64,000 bases of DNA from Rohdeia mirabilis (lineage in GTDB: Bacteria; Planctomycetota; UBA1135; GCA-002686595), in the NCBI GenBank assembly GCA_007750655.1, contig CP036290.1, positions 2,852,001 through 2,916,000 on the forward strand. Reading direction: 5' to 3'. Below the pieces are notes generated by a model, which was not told where the DNA came from, searched no databases, and saw only the letters and a list, made by a program, of their open reading frames with translations. Of this stretch, positions 18,578 to 27,937 are shown one piece after another. Both the position numbers and the translations under genes were made by a program. Positions within the stretch are counted from its first letter, which is position 1; each line of letters starts with the position of its first letter.

Positions 18578-19876
18578 ATGACGACCACCACCAACCGCTC
18601 GACCGCTCGCCCTTCGCTCCTCGTTCGCGCCTGCGTTCCGGCCCTCGTCGCCGCCGGCCTCGCCGGCAACGCCCTCGCCGACACCGAGCACTACGGCTGC
18701 GGCCTGAACCCCGAAGGCAGCCTCGTCGTGGTGCAGGGCGACGCGATCCTCGGTCGCACGCTGGTCCTCGGCATCGACAATCCGCTCGGGACCCAGAGCG
18801 CCGGATCGATCGGGGCCGTCTACCTCTCCGCCGCGCCCGACGCCGCCTTCCCCTGCGGAACGACGGCCTTCGGGTTCAGCATGTTCGGGCCGGGCTCGCC
18901 GGGCGAGGCACTGGTCGACCTCGACCCGAACCGACTGATCGGCCTCTACTTCGCGGGACCCTGGAGCGGACCCGGGCAGACCGCGAACGCGTCGATCGCC
19001 CTGCCCAACGTCCCGGCCTTCGCCGGCTACGACCTGTTCGCGCAGGGCGTGCTGATCGACCCGACGGGCCTCGGCCAGACGGTGATCGGCGCCACCGAAG
19101 GTCTGCGGCTGCGGCTCGAGCCCGCGGCGAGCGTCTTCGAACCGGTGTTCGAGTACGGCGCCATCGAGATCCGCCGCGCGAGCGCCGAGTCGCGCGCGTT
19201 CGACTACGAGTACGACGACGGCGTGCAGGACGTCGACGACGACACGTCGCCCCTCACGACGACCACGCTCGACGCCCAGATCGACCACTCCGACTACTAC
19301 GGCGTTCCGATCGGGACGGCCGCCGCGACCCACGTGTCGCACCTCGGCGCGCGCGTCCTGTCGGCGGCGATGACCACGTCGGCCCAGGTCGAAGGCAACC
19401 TCTTCTCCGAGGACGCCGGCGGTTCCGCGAACCTGCGCCTCGAGTTCACGCTCACCAGTCGCTCCCGCTTCGCCGTCGACGCGAGCGCCACTACGACCGC
19501 CGGCTACAGCCAGAGCTTCGTCCACCTCGGCCGCGACGGCCAGACGCTCTTCACCATGGGTGCGTACAACGGCTCGACCGACTCGAACGGTGCGTCCGGC
19601 TGGCTCGAAGCGGGAACGCACCGACTCGAAGCCTACGCCACGGCCCAGTCCTTCGCGCCCGCCGTTCCGGACACGGCGACGCTCGACCTCACGATCCGAT
19701 TGTTCCACCTGGCCGACTTCGACCTGGACGGCGACGTGGACCAGGACGACCTCGCGAACTACGACTTCGAGTACGCGGACGGATCGCCCGACGCCGACGT
19801 GGACGGTGACGACGACACCGACGCCGACGACCGCGCGCTCTTCGACGCCGCCTGGAGCGCGGCGACCGGTACCTGA
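18578..19876 (+). CDS. Secreted protein with C-terminal dockerin-like Ca-binding repeats
   Basis: 432 residues. A signal peptide (VPALVAAGLAGNALA) selects the ATG at 18578 from a longer open frame. Residues about 35-190 resemble the beta domain shared by other secreted proteins here (GRTLVLGIDNPLG, FAGYDLFAQGVLID). A middle beta region of unknown type follows. The C-terminus has two EF-hand-like loops, DFDLDGDVDQDDLANYD and ADVDGDDDTDADDRALFD, as in dockerin type I-like modules of planctomycete secreted proteins. It probably binds calcium and is a surface or extracellular protein. Confidence 0.65.
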   Translation: MTTTTNRSTARPSLLVRACVPALVAAGLAGNALADTEHYGCGLNPEGSLVVVQGDAILGRTLVLGIDNPLGTQSAGSIGAVYLSAAPDAAFPCGTTAFGFSMFGPGSPGEALVDLDPNRLIGLYFAGPWSGPGQTANASIALPNVPAFAGYDLFAQGVLIDPTGLGQTVIGATEGLRLRLEPAASVFEPVFEYGAIEIRRASAESRAFDYEYDDGVQDVDDDTSPLTTTTLDAQIDHSDYYGVPIGTAAATHVSHLGARVLSAAMTTSAQVEGNLFSEDAGGSANLRLEFTLTSRSRFAVDASATTTAGYSQSFVHLGRDGQTLFTMGAYNGSTDSNGASGWLEAGTHRLEAYATAQSFAPAVPDTATLDLTIRLFHLADFDLDGDVDQDDLANYDFEYADGSPDADVDGDDDTDADDRALFDAAWSAATGT

Positions 19877-20175
19877 TCGGACGGGGGCCGAGCCCGACGG
19901 GAACGTCGCGCGAGGACGGACCGCGTCCGCTCGATCGCGGGACGTCGCCCCGTCCCAGCGCGCACCGTCCCAGCGCGGTCGTCCGAGGTGTCGCCGCGCG
20001 AGCGCCGTCGTGACTCCGTCGCGACCGCGCCGCGTGGAGGGCGCGCGCCCTGCGGGTACACCGCCTCCGAACGTCGCCAAAGGTGCGCGAGCGAGGCGCG
20101 GGAGCCGCTCGGTGGCGACCACTTGCCGTTAGGCTCTGGCGCACGGACCGAGCCCCCTCGCGCCGTTCCAGAACC
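19877..20175 (+). other. Intergenic stretch with short direct repeat
   Basis: 299 bp. A 13-base sequence, ccgtcccagcgcg, occurs twice (19950-19962 and 19965-19977). No gene or terminator is obvious. Confidence 0.4.
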
Positions 20176-23100
20176 ATGATCCACGTCCCCTTCCGCTCGC
20201 TCGCTCTCGCTCCCCTTCGTTCGTCCGGTCGCGGCCTCGCCGTGGCGCTCGGACTGGCGGTTCTCCTCGGACTCGCACCGCGAGCGACGGCCGCGAGCGG
20301 TGACGACCCCGCGCTCGAGTCCCTGCGGGACACCCGCGCCAAAGCGGTCGCCGCGAACAGCGAAGGGCGCGTCGGCGACGCGGTCGACGCGCTGTCGGAC
20401 GCGGTCCGGCGCGCGTGCGAGGAACTCGCGACGCGCCCCTACGACGACCGCTCCAGCGAACTGGCGGACGCCGTCGAGTACGCCCTGGTCACCCTCCTGT
20501 CGCAGCTGAGCGTCACCGGCAACCGGACGTACCTGACCGAGCGCCTCGACGGTGTCTCGATCGATCCGGTCCACGGCCCGTCGCACGCGCTGCTGGCCTG
20601 GATCCGCGAGCGCGAGTTGGAGGAACTCGGCCCGCTCCACCACTTCGAGTTCGCGGGACCGTTCGACAACGAGCGCGGAGCCGGACTCGACCGCCTGCCC
20701 CCCGCCGCGACCGAACCGGACGCCGTCAGCTACGCGGGCAAGTTGCGGGACGTGGTCTGGCGCCGGACGCCGCAGGTGGCGCCGCGCTTCGGCGAGGTGC
20801 GCTTCGGCAAGCTGATCGACCCGTGGAACCAGGCCTGTGTCGTGGCGCGCACCTGGGTCCGCAGCGACGGGGCTCGTGAGGCGCTGCTCTACCTCGGCGC
20901 GACGAGCGAAGCCAGGGCCTGGGTCGACGGCGAACAGGTCGTGGCCCTGCTCGGCGAGCGCGCGCTGCGCACGGACTCGGTCGCGGTGCCGATCGAACTC
21001 GACGCCGGTTGGAACGAGATCGCGATCCTGGTCGGCGGAGAGGACGGCGCGCCGGCCTTCGTCGCGCGCCTCGCCGAACGCGGAACGGCGCGACCGCTAC
21101 AGCTCGAGCACGTCGCCGAGCGGCCCGAGGGTGCACAGGTCCACGTGCTCGAAGCGCGTGCGCCCAGGTCCGCCGACCCGCTCGACGCACCCGGCGCTCG
21201 CCGGCGCGCACTGGCGGACGACACCGCGGACGGTTGGCTCAGGCGCTCGCGTCTGGCCGACTTCTATCGACCGACGCCCGAGGCCGAACACCCCGGCCGC
21301 GCCGAGGCGGAGCGCGCGTTCGAGCTCGACCCCGACTCGATCGAAGTGCGCATGCGGCGCGCTTCGGCCCTGGAACCGACCGGATCGGCCGCCGAGCGCG
21401 ACGTCAATCCGTGGTTGCGCGCCGTCGACGACGTCCTTGCCAGCGACCCGAACCAACCCTGGGCACTGCGTCAACGGGCGCGTCACTCGATCGTCAACCA
21501 ACCGCTGGTCCAGCGCGCGCTCGAAGAGTTGGAGCGCGCCCTGACGCGCAACCCGGACGACATGCAGTCGCTCGGGCTGCGCGTGTCGATCCTCGACTCG
21601 CTCGGGCGCTCGGCGGAGGCCGACCGCGACCGTCACCGCATGCTCGACCTGCCGCGCGCCACGCTCTGGCCGTTGTACCGAGCGGCGGCGGCTACGGTGC
21701 TCTCGAGCGCCGATCCGCTGGCCACGCAGATCCTCGAGGACGCCTATGCGAGCACGCAGGACACCTCGTACCTGAGCGCGCTGGCGTGGAGGAGCGACGT
21801 CTTCGATCGCGAGGGCGAGAGCGCCGCGGACCGCGTCGTCCGTCTCGCGCGCCTGACGCTGGAGAAGGACCCGTGGAACGGGACGCCGCTCGTGCGCGCC
21901 GCCTACGACCTGATCGGGCTGGGCGAGAACGACCGCGCGCTCGCACTCGTCGACGAAGCCCTCGAGCTGGCTCCCGAGCGCGCGACGACGCACCGTTGGC
22001 GCGCGCGAGCGCTGGTCGCGGACGGTGACATCGAGAATGCGGTCGCCGCGCTCGAACGCCTGCTCGAGCTCGACTTCTCCGCCGAGGACGACCGCCGTCT
22101 GCTCGACCACTTGCGCGCGAGCGGGGTCGAGCCCTTCCACGCGCCCTACCTGGAACCGCTGGCCGACGTCATCGCGCGCACCACCGCGCTCGAACCGTCG
22201 GAACCTACGCCCACTGGATCCGGGGGCGGCGACGGCGCGAGCCGCGAAGTGCTCTTGAGTCGGGTCGTCGTCGACGTCCAACCGGACGGCACGGCCCAGC
22301 GCTACTACCGCCAGGTCGTGCGCGTGCTGACCGAACGCGGTGCTCGCGACCTGGACCGCGTGCCGTTCGGCGCCTACGGCAACCAGGAGGTGCGCGTCCT
22401 CACCGCCAACGTGCTGGGCCCGGACGGCGAGGAACGCGGCGCGCGCACGGGGCGTTCGTCCTACGGCATCGTGGTCGACCTCCCGCCGCTCTCCGTCGGC
22501 GACGTGATCGACCTCGAGTGGCGCGTGGACGACCTGCGCCCCACGTTCTTCGGCCACTACTTCGGCTTCCGCTCGGGCTTCGCGCCGGATCCGTCGGTGC
22601 CGACGCGCGAGAGCGAGATCGTCCTGCGAACCACGCCCGAACTGCCACTGCGCACGCACGCGCGCGGCGGCGTCGGTGCACCGCAGGTCGTCGCGCTCGA
22701 AGGCGGTGGCGAGGAACTCACCTGGCGACTCGACGATCTGGCACCGGTGCGCAGCGAACCGCTGATGCCGCCGGCCACCGAACTCCTGCCCACCGTCCAG
22801 GCCAGCAGCTACGCCTCGTGGGACGCCTTCGGCACCTGGTGGTGGGATCTGATCGAGGAGGAGATCAAGGTCTCGCCGCAGATGCGCGACAAGGTGCGCG
22901 AACTGACGGCGGACGCCACGACCCAGGCCGAACGCCTGCGCGCGATCTACGACTTCGTCGTCACCGACATCCGCTACAACGCCTGGGAGTTCGGCGTGCA
23001 CGGCTACCAGCCCTACAGCGCGCCGGTGATCTACAGCCGCGGCTTCGGCGACTGCAAGGACAAGGCGATCCTGCTGCGCGCGATGCTGTCCGAGGTGGGG

Positions 23101-24003
23101 ATCGAGGCCTGGCCCGTTCTGATCGACGCCCAGGACCGCCGTCAGATCGAGGACCACGAACTGGCCCTGGTCGAGCACTTCAACCACTGCATCGCGTACG
23201 TCCCCGCACAGGAAGGCCTGCCGGAGATGTTCCTCGACGGCACGGCGCGGCACCACCCGCTCGGCGTTCTGCCCCAGATGGACGCGGGGGCGCGGGTGTT
23301 GGTCGTGAAGGAAGGCGGCATCGAAGAGCGCACCGTGCCGTTCGGCGAGGCCGCCGCGAACAGCTGGAGGCTCGACATCGAGGCCAAGCTCTTCGCGGAC
23401 GGTGGAGCCACGATCGGCCTGCGCCGTACTTCGCTCGGACGCGAAGGCGCCACCGATCGCGCCCGTTTCGACGGCAGTGCCGACGAGCGGGAGGAGACCG
23501 CCAAGCAGCTCCTCGCACGCCTCTTCGGCCCGATCGCCGGCGGCGTGCAGATCACGACGAGCGACCTCGACGACCTCGCGACGCCCGTCTCGATCTCGAT
23601 GATGGTCGGCGCCGAACAGCTCGCGCGCCCCACGGCGGACGGCATGGAGATCCCGGTCAGCCTCGATCGCCTCGGCCTGCTGCGCACGGCGGCGACGGTC
23701 GGCGCCGACGAACGCCGCACGGACCTGCTCCTGACGGCTCCGTCGTCGCGCACCATCCGCGTGGTCCACATCCTGCCCGAGACCTTGGCGCCGGCCGATG
23801 CGCCCGAGTCGGTCGAACTGCGCTGCGAGGACGCCACCTACACCCTCACCATCTCGCTCCATGCCACTGGCTGGATCGTCGAAGAGTCGTTCGCCCTCCT
23901 CTCGAACCGCGTCCCGGTCGAACGCTACGCGGCGTTCCGCGAGTTCGCCGCGCGCGTCGACGAGGCCCAGTCCGCCGTTCTCGTCGCCCGCACCGCCCAG
24001 TGA
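20176..24003 (+). CDS. TPR/DUF3857/transglutaminase-like protein (active triad present)
   Basis: 1275 residues with a signal-like N-terminus (GLAVALGLAVLLGLAPRATA). Residues about 270-650 are TPR-like helices. A DUF3857 domain begins near 695 (LSRVVVDVQPDGTAQRYYRQ). The transglutaminase core follows, with Cys960 in GFGDCKDKA, His1004 in HFNHC and Asp1021 in MFLDGTARHH, a full catalytic triad. Such proteins are usually periplasmic cysteine peptidases or amide-bond enzymes, but substrates are unknown. The stop overlaps the next start (TGATG), so the two large proteins are likely made together. Confidence 0.85.
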   Translation: MIHVPFRSLALAPLRSSGRGLAVALGLAVLLGLAPRATAASGDDPALESLRDTRAKAVAANSEGRVGDAVDALSDAVRRACEELATRPYDDRSSELADAVEYALVTLLSQLSVTGNRTYLTERLDGVSIDPVHGPSHALLAWIRERELEELGPLHHFEFAGPFDNERGAGLDRLPPAATEPDAVSYAGKLRDVVWRRTPQVAPRFGEVRFGKLIDPWNQACVVARTWVRSDGAREALLYLGATSEARAWVDGEQVVALLGERALRTDSVAVPIELDAGWNEIAILVGGEDGAPAFVARLAERGTARPLQLEHVAERPEGAQVHVLEARAPRSADPLDAPGARRRALADDTADGWLRRSRLADFYRPTPEAEHPGRAEAERAFELDPDSIEVRMRRASALEPTGSAAERDVNPWLRAVDDVLASDPNQPWALRQRARHSIVNQPLVQRALEELERALTRNPDDMQSLGLRVSILDSLGRSAEADRDRHRMLDLPRATLWPLYRAAAATVLSSADPLATQILEDAYASTQDTSYLSALAWRSDVFDREGESAADRVVRLARLTLEKDPWNGTPLVRAAYDLIGLGENDRALALVDEALELAPERATTHRWRARALVADGDIENAVAALERLLELDFSAEDDRRLLDHLRASGVEPFHAPYLEPLADVIARTTALEPSEPTPTGSGGGDGASREVLLSRVVVDVQPDGTAQRYYRQVVRVLTERGARDLDRVPFGAYGNQEVRVLTANVLGPDGEERGARTGRSSYGIVVDLPPLSVGDVIDLEWRVDDLRPTFFGHYFGFRSGFAPDPSVPTRESEIVLRTTPELPLRTHARGGVGAPQVVALEGGGEELTWRLDDLAPVRSEPLMPPATELLPTVQASSYASWDAFGTWWWDLIEEEIKVSPQMRDKVRELTADATTQAERLRAIYDFVVTDIRYNAWEFGVHGYQPYSAPVIYSRGFGDCKDKAILLRAMLSEVGIEAWPVLIDAQDRRQIEDHELALVEHFNHCIAYVPAQEGLPEMFLDGTARHHPLGVLPQMDAGARVLVVKEGGIEERTVPFGEAAANSWRLDIEAKLFADGGATIGLRRTSLGREGATDRARFDGSADEREETAKQLLARLFGPIAGGVQITTSDLDDLATPVSISMMVGAEQLARPTADGMEIPVSLDRLGLLRTAATVGADERRTDLLLTAPSSRTIRVVHILPETLAPADAPESVELRCEDATYTLTISLHATGWIVEESFALLSNRVPVERYAAFREFAARVDEAQSAVLVARTAQ

Positions 24004-27000
24004 TGTTGCACCTCGCCACCGCCCTCCTTCTCGCGCTCGCACCGCTCCAGCCGATCCGCGCCGCCCAGTCCGGTGCGGACGGCGCGCGCGTCGCCTCGGG
24101 CTCCGACGCGGCGACCGCGCCCGCTCTCACGGCGGAGCTCCTGGTCGGGCATCCGGGACTGTTCGGCGGACGCTACGACGCCGTGCGCAGCGACTGGTTG
24201 GCAGCGCTCGCCGCCGATCCGCGCTCGCCCCTCGCACAGCAGGCGGTCGCGTCGCTGCTGGATCTCGAGGGCCTGTGTCCGGAACCGATCCCCCTCGCGA
24301 CCCTGCGCGAACTGCGCGACGCCGTCGTCGATGGCCGCGCACGCGATCTGCTGGCCCAGTTGGAGCAGGACGCGGTCTGGCGAACGACGTTCTCGAAGTC
24401 GCCCGCCCGACTGCGTCCGCGCACCGATCTGGACGAGGTCTCGGACTGGTTCGTGGTCGGCCCGCTCGGTCCGCTCGACCGCTACGAACCTCTGTGGGGA
24501 CCGCAGCCGAACGACGGGCCCGCGCGCACGTGGCGGACCGCGTACCCCACGGACTTCGGGACCGAGGTGGAATGGAAGCACGTCGCGGCCCGCGAAGGCA
24601 CGTTGGACCCCGACGGTCACGTCCATCCGTCCGTCGGTGGTGAGCTGTACCTCGCCGCCTGGTTCGAGTGCGAGCTCGAGTCGGCCACGATCGAGCTGTA
24701 CGCGAACTTCCCGGTGCAGGTGTACTGGAACGGCGAGCTCGCGCTCGAGGACCTGCACGGCGGACTGACCGAGGGCGACGATCTGCACACGTTCGGCGTG
24801 GACTTCGCTCCCGGACCCAATGCGCTGGTCCTGCGCTGCGACAACGGGTACGCGGGCATGGTGCGCGCGCGCGTCCTCGCCCTCGACGGAACGCTCGCCG
24901 CCGGTGAGGTCCGAAGCGTCGCGAGCATCGACGCCGTGCCCGCCGCCTATCCCGACGCACGCCCCCACGCGACGCCTCCGCAACGGATCGCGTCCGTCGG
25001 CCCCGACGGTGCAGACGGTTTCGAACAGGCGCTCGCGATCCTCGAGCACCGCCACGACGGCACGCTGGACGAAGCGCTGACGGTCGCCGAACCGGTGGAG
25101 ACCGGGGCCGTCGGAGCCTGGCTCTACCAGCGCTACTTCGCCCTCGCGAACTGCGTGCACCTGCCGGACGAGGTGCAGCGCCGCCGGCAGATGGAGCTCG
25201 AGCGACGGATGGACGAACTCGACCTCGCGGTGCCCGAACTGGCGCAGAACCGCGCGTTCCGTCTGCTCGAGGAGGACCGTCCCGGGGAGGCGCTGGAGAT
25301 CGCTCGCGAACTCACGGAGCGCCACCCCGACGTCCCGCGCTTCGCCACGCTCGAGTTCGAAGCCCTGTCCGCGCTCGACCCGACCGGAACGCTCGAACTC
25401 CTGGCCGTGCGCGAGCGCCTGGCGCGGCACGAGGACGCCGACACGCTCGGACGTCTCGCGAGCCGCAGCTACGCGCGCAACGATCGCCCCGCCGCCCTGG
25501 CACTGCACGAACGAGCCGCACGACTCGACGGACGCAGCTCGGCCGGCCATGCGAACTCGGTCCTCGGGCTGTTGTCCAGCGGTGGACGGAGCGACCTCGA
25601 GCGCGCGCTCGAATGGATCGCCACCTGGCGCGCCGCCGACCCCGACGCCCGCTGGCTCGACGACGAGGAGGCCAGCGTGCGCCGTTCGCTCGGCGACACC
25701 GCCTTCTACGAGCAGCACCTGCGCAGTCGCATCGCGGACTTCCCGTTCGACGCCGGCCTGCAGGCCGCGCTCGGCGACCATCTGCTCGAGCAGGGACGGG
25801 AGGCCGAGGCGCGCGACGCGTACCTCGCGGCGCTCGACCTGGACCCGAGCGATACGGCCCTGCGCCAGACCGTCGGCGAACTGGGCGTGCCCGATCCGGC
25901 CGAGGACTTCTTCCGCGCCTTCGCCGTCGATCGCGAGGCGGTCCTGGCGCACGCCCGCGACGAAGTGACCGATGCGTCCACGTCGCTGGCGCTGGACGGT
26001 CGCATGGTCTTCGTCCGACCCGACGGGTCCTTCCACGTCCGCGACCACACGATCACCACCGCGCACGATCGCACCGGCACCGAGATGCTGCACGAGAGTC
26101 CGGTCGCCGATGAACCGCACGTGGCGCAGGTCCTCGACGTGGACGGTGGTACCTACGAGCCCATCGTCGTCGAAGGCAGCTGGGTCATGCCGTCGCTCGA
26201 CCCGGGAGACGCGGTCGAACTGGTCTTCGACAACCACGTGTCGGGCACGCTCGGCGTCGCCCCCCAGCTCGGTCGGTGGATGTTCGAGTCGTTCGAACAG
26301 CCCTACCTGCTGAGTCGACTCGTCGTGTACCTGCCCGACGGCACGCCGGGACGTTTCGAGCTGCACGCCTTCGAAGGCACGCACGAGACCAAGCGCTGGG
26401 AGACGCCGGCGGGGCCGGGCACGGTGCACGTCTTCGAGACGCGCGACATGCTGCGCCTGCCCGAGGAACCCGCGCGGCCGGCCAACTCGAACCTGATGCA
26501 GTGGCTCGAGTACGGCGAGGACATCGAGCTCGCCCACCTGACCGAGGAGCGGCGCCGCAACCTGTCCTTCACCACCAGTCTGGCCGCCGACGTGGAGCTG
26601 GAACTGCGCGCCCTCGCCCAGCGCGTCGCCGCCGACCGTCCCGCACGGGAACGCGCCCGTGCGCTGTACGACGCGGTCGCCGACCACGTGCTCGAGTTCG
26701 CGGGCGACGGCGACACGACGGACGTGTGGACCATGCGCCGCGGTCGGCCGCTGGGTCTGCTCGCCGCGCTCTTCGAACTGGCGGGCGTCGAGTTCGAGTG
26801 GGCCGTTCCGCACCCCCAGCTGCCGGACGATCTGGCGCCCGTCAGCTTCGACCCGTTCGTGTCGCGCGACGACTTCGGCGAGCCGCTGATCCGACTCGCG
26901 CCTGCGTCCGAAGGAGTCGAGCCGACCTGGCTGCTGGTGCCCGAAGGTGGTCGGGGGCTTCCGTTCGGACGGCTGCCCCAGGTCATGGCGGGCGGACGCG

Positions 27001-27701
27001 TCGTCGTCCTGGGCGCGGACGGCCCGCGCTTCGAGTCCCTCCCTGCACCTTCGACCGACGCGCTCGACGAGACCGAGCTCGCGATCCAACTCGCCGACGA
27101 CAAGAGCGCGACGGTCACCGGGTCGGTGGTCCTACGCGATCTCCAGGGTCCGGCGCTGCGCGAAGCGCTCTCGCAGGCCGAGCCGGAGCAGCGCGAGCAG
27201 TGGCTGCGTCAGTTCGTCGCCCAGAAGGTCGGCGGCATCGACCTCGAGTCGTTCGAGTTCGTGAACCTCGACGTGCGCGGGGCCGATCTCGAGCTGCGCT
27301 TCGCGGGTACGGTGCAGCGCTTCGTCCGCGGCACGCGCAAGAGCCCGTACCTGAAGGATCCGGTCCCTGGCTGGTCGCTGGCGCGCTCCCTCGGCAGCAG
27401 CGACCGCGTCTGGCCGCTGAACCTCCTCGTCGACCAGAGCCAACGCGTGCGGATCACGATCCGTGCGAGCGACGGCTACGCCCTGCCGACCGAACCCGAA
27501 TCGGCGGTGCTCGATCGCCCCGGGCTCCTCTACTCCGTGCGCCGTGCGCCCGCAGCGGACGGCGCACTCGTCATCGAGCGCGACGTGGCGCTGCGTGGTC
27601 TGCGCGTCGCTGCGAACGACGTGGGAACCTTCCTCGCCGAGCTCGGTGCCGTCGAGGAACTGCTCGACGCGAAGGTGGAGCTCACACCTGCGGGCGACTG
27701 A
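24003..27701 (+). CDS. Paralogous transglutaminase-like protein without catalytic cysteine
   Basis: 1232 residues beginning within the previous stop codon. A signal peptide (LATALLLALAPLQPIRA) is followed by TPR-like helices and a DUF3857-like beta domain (HVRDHTITTAHDRTGTEMLH near 690). Where the preceding paralog has GDCKDKA, this protein reads GDTTDVWTMRRGRPLGLLAAL (about residues 901-920), so the nucleophile is gone although the helix pattern is kept. His and Asp positions are also not recognisable. It looks like a pseudoenzyme partner of the active neighbour. Overall architecture and length are close to those of the upstream gene, which suggests tandem duplication. Confidence 0.75.
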   Translation: MLHLATALLLALAPLQPIRAAQSGADGARVASGSDAATAPALTAELLVGHPGLFGGRYDAVRSDWLAALAADPRSPLAQQAVASLLDLEGLCPEPIPLATLRELRDAVVDGRARDLLAQLEQDAVWRTTFSKSPARLRPRTDLDEVSDWFVVGPLGPLDRYEPLWGPQPNDGPARTWRTAYPTDFGTEVEWKHVAAREGTLDPDGHVHPSVGGELYLAAWFECELESATIELYANFPVQVYWNGELALEDLHGGLTEGDDLHTFGVDFAPGPNALVLRCDNGYAGMVRARVLALDGTLAAGEVRSVASIDAVPAAYPDARPHATPPQRIASVGPDGADGFEQALAILEHRHDGTLDEALTVAEPVETGAVGAWLYQRYFALANCVHLPDEVQRRRQMELERRMDELDLAVPELAQNRAFRLLEEDRPGEALEIARELTERHPDVPRFATLEFEALSALDPTGTLELLAVRERLARHEDADTLGRLASRSYARNDRPAALALHERAARLDGRSSAGHANSVLGLLSSGGRSDLERALEWIATWRAADPDARWLDDEEASVRRSLGDTAFYEQHLRSRIADFPFDAGLQAALGDHLLEQGREAEARDAYLAALDLDPSDTALRQTVGELGVPDPAEDFFRAFAVDREAVLAHARDEVTDASTSLALDGRMVFVRPDGSFHVRDHTITTAHDRTGTEMLHESPVADEPHVAQVLDVDGGTYEPIVVEGSWVMPSLDPGDAVELVFDNHVSGTLGVAPQLGRWMFESFEQPYLLSRLVVYLPDGTPGRFELHAFEGTHETKRWETPAGPGTVHVFETRDMLRLPEEPARPANSNLMQWLEYGEDIELAHLTEERRRNLSFTTSLAADVELELRALAQRVAADRPARERARALYDAVADHVLEFAGDGDTTDVWTMRRGRPLGLLAALFELAGVEFEWAVPHPQLPDDLAPVSFDPFVSRDDFGEPLIRLAPASEGVEPTWLLVPEGGRGLPFGRLPQVMAGGRVVVLGADGPRFESLPAPSTDALDETELAIQLADDKSATVTGSVVLRDLQGPALREALSQAEPEQREQWLRQFVAQKVGGIDLESFEFVNLDVRGADLELRFAGTVQRFVRGTRKSPYLKDPVPGWSLARSLGSSDRVWPLNLLVDQSQRVRITIRASDGYALPTEPESAVLDRPGLLYSVRRAPAADGALVIERDVALRGLRVAANDVGTFLAELGAVEELLDAKVELTPAGD

Positions 27702-27797
27702 GCACGAGCGAACGAGCGCGCGCTACGGAACGTGCGCAACACGGTGCCAGCAGTCGATTGTCCGGGCCTTCGCTCCTGCCTCACGGAGCATTGAGTC

Positions 27798-27836
27798 GAT
27801 CGCGATCGTGTCTCGATCGTCCGCTCACGATCGATC
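27798..27836. promoter_or_regulatory. Inverted repeat in the leader of the PhoX-like gene
   Basis: gatcgcgatcgtg (27798-27810) and cacgatcgatc (27826-27836) form an imperfect dyad, with an extra tcgatcg between. It lies about 100 bases upstream of the start and could be an operator. It may be fortuitous in GATC-rich sequence. Confidence 0.3.
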
Positions 27837-27874
27837 GGCATCCTCCCGCCGATTCGTCACCCCGACGAGTCGAC

Positions 27875-27911
27875 GCCTCGCGGACGACAACGACGTCGAG
27901 TTCCGCGAGGC
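27875..27911 (+). promoter_or_regulatory. 5' leader hairpin before the PhoX-like gene
   Basis: A perfect 10-bp stem (gcctcgcgga / tccgcgaggc) closes a 17-base loop and ends 13 bases before the Shine-Dalgarno sequence. It could stabilise the mRNA leader or control access to the ribosome-binding site. Confidence 0.4.
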
Positions 27912-27924
27912 TCCGTCAACCCAC

Positions 27925-27933
27925 GGAGGAGGA
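27925..27933 (+). promoter_or_regulatory. Strong Shine-Dalgarno sequence deciding a GTG start
   Basis: ggaggagga lies 4-5 bases before GTG 27938. It is the most obvious ribosome-binding site in the window, where most genes have none that is clear, and suggests high expression. Confidence 0.8.
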
Positions 27934-27937
27934 ACCC

